A stretch of DNA of 64,000 nucleotides from Streptomyces luteolus (GTDB lineage Bacteria > Actinomycetota > Actinomycetes > Streptomycetales > Streptomycetaceae). The stretch spans positions 1 to 64,000 of the forward strand of contig NZ_JASCIS010000019.1 in assembly GCF_029968015.1 (NCBI RefSeq). The letters are read 5' to 3'. Positions 59,901 through 64,000 of the stretch are shown here, piece by piece. Positions within the stretch are counted from its first letter, which is position 1. Each line of letters begins with the position of its first letter. The notes beneath the pieces are model-generated. The model worked only from the letters and a program-made list of their open reading frames with translations. It searched no databases and had not been told where the DNA came from. The translations under genes and the position numbers were made by a program.

Positions 59901-60914
59901 ATGACCGAGTCAACCTTGCTCAGCGCAGCCGACGTGCACGTCACCTTCCCCGGCCGACGCGGCAGCGGAAGCGCCCGAGCCGTCGACGGCGTCCACCTGG
60001 CCCTCGGAAAGGGCGAAATCGTAGCCCTGGTAGGCGAGTCCGGCTGCGGAAAGACCACCCTGGCCCGCACCCTCCTGGGCCTGGAGAAGCCGACCGCAGG
60101 CCACATCACCTTCGACGGCGCCCCCTTGTCGTACGACTCCCGCTCCCTGAAGGCGTACCGCAACCGCGTGCAGCTCGTCCTCCAGGACCCCAGCGGCTCC
60201 CTCAACCCGAGGCACACGGTGTACGAGGCCGTGGCCGAGGGACTGCGGGTGCACGGGTACGCGGGCGACGAGCAGGCGAAGGTCGCCGAGGCCCTGGCGC
60301 GGGCCGGGCTGCGGCCCCCGGAGCGGTTCTTCCAGCGCTACCCGCACGAGCTGTCCGGCGGCCAGCGCCAGCGCGTCGTGATCGCCGGGGCGCTCGTCCT
60401 CGACCCCGAACTGATCGTCGCGGACGAGCCGGTGGCGTCCCTTGACGCGTCGGTGCGCGGCGAGATCCTCGCACTGCTGCTCTCGCTGCGCGAGGAGCTC
60501 GGCCTGTCGGCCCTCGTCGTGACGCATGACCTGGGCCTCGCCTGGAACATCGGGGACCGGGTGGCGGTGATGTATCTGGGCCGGGTGGTGGAGACGGGCA
60601 CCGTCGAGGAAGTGCTCACTTCTCCTCAACACCCGTACACCCAGGCCCTGTTGTCGGTGCTGCCGGAGGCGCCCGGGGAGCCGGTCGTGCTGACCGGCGA
60701 GCCGCCGGACCCGACGCGCATCCCCGGCGGCTGCCGCTTCCACGCGCGCTGCCAGGTCCTCGCCTCGGGCGAGGCGGAGCGCGCGGGCGTCGCGGACGCC
60801 TGCCGTACGAAGGACCTGCCGGTGCTGTCGGCCGAGCACCGGACGCAGGCCGCGTGTCACTGGGCGGCCAGAGCCGTCACCCCGCAGGGCCCGGAGGCGT
60901 CTCCCGCTCCGTGA
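59901..60914 (+). CDS. Peptide ABC transporter ATP-binding protein (DppF-type)
   Basis: This 337-residue ATPase has Walker A GESGCGKTT, signature LSGGQRQRV, Walker B LIVADEPVASLD and His switch VVTHDLG. The C-terminal GGCRFHARCQV extension is typical of the family. ATG at 59901 has AAGGAC upstream. A 104-base gap after the first ATPase gene is larger than other gaps in the operon. Its 3' end overlaps the stop region of the convergent gene by 38 bases. Confidence 0.94.
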   Translation: MTESTLLSAADVHVTFPGRRGSGSARAVDGVHLALGKGEIVALVGESGCGKTTLARTLLGLEKPTAGHITFDGAPLSYDSRSLKAYRNRVQLVLQDPSGSLNPRHTVYEAVAEGLRVHGYAGDEQAKVAEALARAGLRPPERFFQRYPHELSGGQRQRVVIAGALVLDPELIVADEPVASLDASVRGEILALLLSLREELGLSALVVTHDLGLAWNIGDRVAVMYLGRVVETGTVEEVLTSPQHPYTQALLSVLPEAPGEPVVLTGEPPDPTRIPGGCRFHARCQVLASGEAERAGVADACRTKDLPVLSAEHRTQAACHWAARAVTPQGPEASPAP

Positions 60915-62511
60915 AGCGGAACTCCCCGGTCGGGAGGAGCTCCACGAGCGGCAGGGGCTTCTGCACCGGGTTGCCGTCGTCCGCGAAGTGGATGAGTCCG
61001 CTCAGCCCCGCCGCCTCGTTGCCCTTCTTGATCTGCAGCAGCATCTGGCGGACGGCGAGGTGGGGCGGCTCCTTCGGCGGCCACGGCAGATCGGCGCCCG
61101 AGCCGCCCTTGCCGTCGTCCTTTCCACCGGAAGAGGAATCGGACGGCTCGTGGGTCCACACGTCCTGGATGGCCTTCCCGGCGACGAGCATCGCGTCGTA
61201 CACGGCGATGACCTGCCCGTCGTCCAGCTTGGCGCGGTCCCGTCCGGTCAGCTTCTCGTAGCGCGCGGCGAACGCGGGGAACGGGTCCTTGCCCTGCGGA
61301 TAGCCCTTGCCGTCGGCGTCCTCGCGCCACATGCCGGGGTGGGCGAGCCCGGTGAAGCGGACCTTGACGGCGCTGCGCCGCCAGTCCTCGGTGAGCTCCG
61401 CCAACTTCTCCTTGCTCTCCATCCCGTCGGCGTAGATGCTCACCGCGTCGTCGCCGGTGAACACGGTGACCCCGCACTGCCGGCCGGTGACGCTCATGGC
61501 CTTGATGAACTGCCGCAGCTCACGGCCGCGGCCCGCGAAGTACACGGCGTCCGGCTCGTGCCGGCAGACCCGGTCCGCGATGGAGCCGAAGGCGTTGGCG
61601 AGGGCGGGCGCGCCCGCCTCGTAGGAAAGCCCGAGCGGTTCGAGGCGCAGGCCCTGCTTCCTCGCCTGCTCCTCGAAGCCCTCGCTGAGCGATCTGCTGT
61701 ACGCCTCACCCGTGTTGCGGTCCTTGATCATCGCCACTCGGTAGGAGCCCTTCCGCCGCTGCTCCTCGACGAGGTGCCGCACGATCGCGGAGGCCTGCTT
61801 CTTGTTGGGGTTGGTGACGCGGAAGAAGCCGGGCTCTTTCGCGTCGGCCAGCTCGTCCGCGGTGGAGGTCGCGCCGACCATCGGCAGCTCCGCCTCCCGC
61901 AGGCGGTCGACGAGGCTCTTCGTGGTCTCGTACGACGGTCCGAAGCCGGTGACCGCGACAAGCGGATGCTCGCGGTCCTCCTTCAGCTCCAAGAGCCGTT
62001 CCGCCACCGCCTCCCACTGCTTGCCGCCCGAACCGGTGTTGGCGATCGCCACCTTGATGCGGGGCACGGTGCCCTGCCGGTTGTTGAGCTCGTCCTGCGC
62101 GGCGTAGGCGCCCTCCAGCTCCTGCAGCGCCGCGTTGTCGTCCTTGTCGTCGGCGGAGCCGATGGTGAGCGGGTGGACGTACGCCACGGTCACCCAGCGC
62201 TTGCCGGACTTCTCGACGTTCTGGTTGGCCTCGCGGATGTCCTCGGTGATGTGGTCGAGGGAGTCGTCGAACGAGAACGTCCCGTCGGTCACCCCCACGC
62301 ACTCGTCGTCGGGCCCCTCCTCCCACACGCCGTCGGCACACCGGTCGAAGGCGTACGCGCGCGTGCCCCAGGTGTCACCGGCGAAGAAGTACACGCCGTA
62401 CGCGAGCAACGCCGCGGCGAGCAGGGCCCACTTGACGTACCAGCTCCTCGGCCGGGCGGCGCTCGGCGGCGTCCAGGGCGGCATCGGCGGGGAGGCCTGC
62501 GGATCCGTCAC
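60877..62511 (-). CDS. Membrane-anchored type-1 periplasmic-binding-like protein
   Basis: This 544-residue protein has a short Pro-rich N-terminus, one membrane helix (WYVKWALLAAALLAYGVYFFAG, about 25–46) and a large extracellular domain. That domain resembles leucine/branched-chain amino acid binding proteins (type-1 periplasmic-binding fold): VTVAYVHPLTIG, LVAVTGFGPSYETTKSLVDRL, AMIKDRNTGEAYSRSLSEGF and VIAVYDAMLVAGKAI. Two Cys near the N-terminal end may form a disulfide. GTG at 62511 overlaps the upstream stop as GTGA, with AAAGGAG before it. No transporter genes for this type adjoin it, so it is more likely a sensor than a transport protein. Confidence 0.83.
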   Translation of the reverse strand: MTDPQASPPMPPWTPPSAARPRSWYVKWALLAAALLAYGVYFFAGDTWGTRAYAFDRCADGVWEEGPDDECVGVTDGTFSFDDSLDHITEDIREANQNVEKSGKRWVTVAYVHPLTIGSADDKDDNAALQELEGAYAAQDELNNRQGTVPRIKVAIANTGSGGKQWEAVAERLLELKEDREHPLVAVTGFGPSYETTKSLVDRLREAELPMVGATSTADELADAKEPGFFRVTNPNKKQASAIVRHLVEEQRRKGSYRVAMIKDRNTGEAYSRSLSEGFEEQARKQGLRLEPLGLSYEAGAPALANAFGSIADRVCRHEPDAVYFAGRGRELRQFIKAMSVTGRQCGVTVFTGDDAVSIYADGMESKEKLAELTEDWRRSAVKVRFTGLAHPGMWREDADGKGYPQGKDPFPAFAARYEKLTGRDRAKLDDGQVIAVYDAMLVAGKAIQDVWTHEPSDSSSGGKDDGKGGSGADLPWPPKEPPHLAVRQMLLQIKKGNEAAGLSGLIHFADDGNPVQKPLPLVELLPTGEFRFTERETPPGPAG

Positions 62512-64000
62512 CACGGCTCCTTTCGGTAGAGGCGCATCCGGTCGTCGAGCGTCTGCCACTGCCGGAAGGCCCTCAACTGCCCGCGCAGCCGCTCCAGTTG
62601 CTCCACGATCACGCCGTGCAGCTCAGCCAGCGGATCGCCGAGCGGGTCGGACCAGAGCTCGGCGTACGGGTCGGCCGTGGGGTGCAGGGTGAGCTGTCCG
62701 GCGATGAGGAGGCGGGCGACGGGGTGCTGCTCCTCGGGCAGTCCGGGCTCGACCTCGGCGCAGCGCCGCTCGTACTCGGAACCGGCGTCGTCGGCGGTGT
62801 GCAGGCGGCGGCGCGGGGCCCGCTGGACCCAGGACAGGGCGCGGCACCAGTCCTCGGCCTCGCGGGTGCCGGCCCGCACCTCCTGGAACGCCTCGTGCAG
62901 GAGCCGGGTCGCGCCGGGGACGTCGCCCTCGGCGAGGCGGCAGTACGCGAGGTCGCGGAGCGCGCCCGTGCCCTCGGGCCCGGCGGCGGCCAGGCGCAGG
63001 GCCTGGTAGGTCCAGGGCCAGGTGCGGGCGCGTTCGTCGCCCTCCTCGCGGGCGAGTTCGTGCAGGAGGAGGCGGCGGACGACCCGGGGCAGGACGGCGA
63101 CGTGCTCGCCGTCGACGAGGGCGGTCTCGGTGCGCAGGTCGTCCCGGGCCGCCTCGGCCACCCGCTCGCGCAGGTTGGTGCTGCTGCCCCACAGGACGTC
63201 GGCGGCGACGGCCTGGCCCGGGGACACCGAGGCGGCGGCGCGCGGCAGGGCCCGCCGGTCGGCGGCGGAGGGCTCGCCGAGGAGCCGGCCGAGCACCGGT
63301 CCCGCGACGGCGTGCCGCCCGTCTGCGGCGAAGACCTGCCGGAGACGGTGGAGCACCGGCTCGTCGGGCTCGAAGGTGGTGGCGAGGGACGTCAACGCGG
63401 CGGCGGTGGCGAGGGGTTGGCCGCCGGTCAGCTCGTAGAGCACACGGCCGAGCCAGGCGCCGGGCCGCGAGATGCCGTGCACGGCGGCCCGGGGCAGCGT
63501 CCTCACAACGCGCTGCGCGAACTCGCCGACCTCGTCCCGGTCGAGCGGCCGCAGCTGCGCGACGTCGAGCCGCCCGCCGATCCGCCGGGGCACGAACGCG
63601 GCCCCCTCGGGGTCGTCGGCGCCGCGCCAGCACTCCAGGTAGGCGCCGTGCGGTACGAGGCCGGGCTCGCGGTTCTCCAGGACCTGCGGCCGGGACCGCG
63701 CGGCGGCGACGACGACCAGCGGGTCCGGGGCGCGGCGGGCCTGCCGGGCGGCGTCGAGAGCTTCGAGGAAAGTGTCGCCGAGGGTGTTGTCCGCGTCGTC
63801 GAGCAGGACGAGGCAGCGCAGGGTCCGCTCGCCGGCCTCGCCGTCGGCGTACGCCCGCTCCAGGTCGGCGAGGAAGGCCCGCGTCAGCACGTCCTCGGCC
63901 TCGGCGCGCTGGGCCGAAGTGCCGTGCCGGAAGCCGTGGTTGAGGCTGACGAGGAACTCCTCGGGCGAGGCGGGCGGGCCGCCGCCGAGGCCGTTGACGG
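62508..64000 (-). CDS. NTPase-like protein, 5' end beyond the window
   Basis: The frame is open from the stop at 62508 to the window edge, so at least 496 residues are present and the start is missing. The visible part has a Walker B-like LVLLDDADNTLGDTFLEAL and ARSRPQVLENREPG, typical of STAND/AAA NTPases. A helical winged region and a C-terminal helical domain (ALRDLAYCRLAEGDVPGATRLLHEAF, TPR-like) follow. The P-loop would lie outside the window. It is translationally coupled (GTGA) to the binding-protein-like receptor, implying a joint job such as signalling from an external ligand. Confidence 0.75.
   Translation of the reverse strand, partial: VNGLGGGPPASPEEFLVSLNHGFRHGTSAQRAEAEDVLTRAFLADLERAYADGEAGERTLRCLVLLDDADNTLGDTFLEALDAARQARRAPDPLVVVAAARSRPQVLENREPGLVPHGAYLECWRGADDPEGAAFVPRRIGGRLDVAQLRPLDRDEVGEFAQRVVRTLPRAAVHGISRPGAWLGRVLYELTGGQPLATAAALTSLATTFEPDEPVLHRLRQVFAADGRHAVAGPVLGRLLGEPSAADRRALPRAAASVSPGQAVAADVLWGSSTNLRERVAEAARDDLRTETALVDGEHVAVLPRVVRRLLLHELAREEGDERARTWPWTYQALRLAAAGPEGTGALRDLAYCRLAEGDVPGATRLLHEAFQEVRAGTREAEDWCRALSWVQRAPRRRLHTADDAGSEYERRCAEVEPGLPEEQHPVARLLIAGQLTLHPTADPYAELWSDPLGDPLAELHGVIVEQLERLRGQLRAFRQWQTLDDRMRLYRKEPW

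Overview
The window is a piece of a Streptomyces chromosome. It has very high G+C with strong third-position GC bias, many GTG/TTG starts, and the conserved order RNase J – dapA – thyX – … – dapB – M16 peptidase – pnp – rpsO – type VII secretion genes. I recognise this as the arrangement around SCO5745 to SCO5717 of S. coelicolor; no search was run.

Layout. (1) 0.1–10.8 kb is a mostly minus-strand housekeeping block: RNase J, dapA and thyX; two small membrane proteins read rightward; then rpsO→pnp→M16 peptidase→dapB→a TPR-like membrane protein. (2) 11.0–16.7 kb holds the first half of a type VII secretion system (T7SS): eccD and, divergently, eccC with three ATPase domains. (3) 16.8–40.1 kb is a roughly 23-kb cargo island between eccC and the rest of the T7SS. 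It has two giant polymorphic toxins sharing an almost identical CpnT/WXG100-like N-terminus, each followed by a different set of immunity and accessory genes. Toxin 1 carries a papain-fold domain and a deaminase-like C-terminus, followed by a P-loop/SUKH-4-like gene, a degenerate P-loop ATPase-like gene and a YrhB+SUKH-like gene. Toxin 2 carries a papain-fold domain and a PD-(D/E)XK-like C-terminus, followed by Imm49, a stand-alone YrhB-like gene and a second degenerate P-loop gene. An internally deleted immunity gene lies between the two modules, and a broken membrane-protein gene closes the island. (4) 40.2–54.2 kb is the second half of the T7SS: two mycosins, a large Gly-rich WXG protein with a C-terminal YxxxD signal, a small EspC-like protein, two WXG100 Esx proteins, EccB, EccE, a conserved protein coupled to EccE, and an EspI-like MinD-type ATPase with a very long Gln/Pro/Gly-rich N-terminus. 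A 289-bp MITE with perfect 28-bp inverted ends sits in this block. (5) 54.4–64.0 kb holds an orphan DUF397 gene, a complete five-gene oligopeptide/dipeptide ABC transporter operon, and a convergent pair made of an NTPase-like protein (cut by the window edge) and a membrane-anchored type-1 periplasmic-binding-like receptor.

How the genes fit together. EccB, EccC, EccD, EccE and MycP form the export machine. The Esx pair, the EspC-like proteins and the giant toxins are its likely substrates. The SUKH-4-like, YrhB-like and Imm49 proteins are the likely antidotes in the producing cell. The near-identical toxin N-termini, shared papain domain and divergent C-termini indicate exchange of toxin tips through homologous recombination. 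Function calls rest on motifs and remembered family features, not on database searches.
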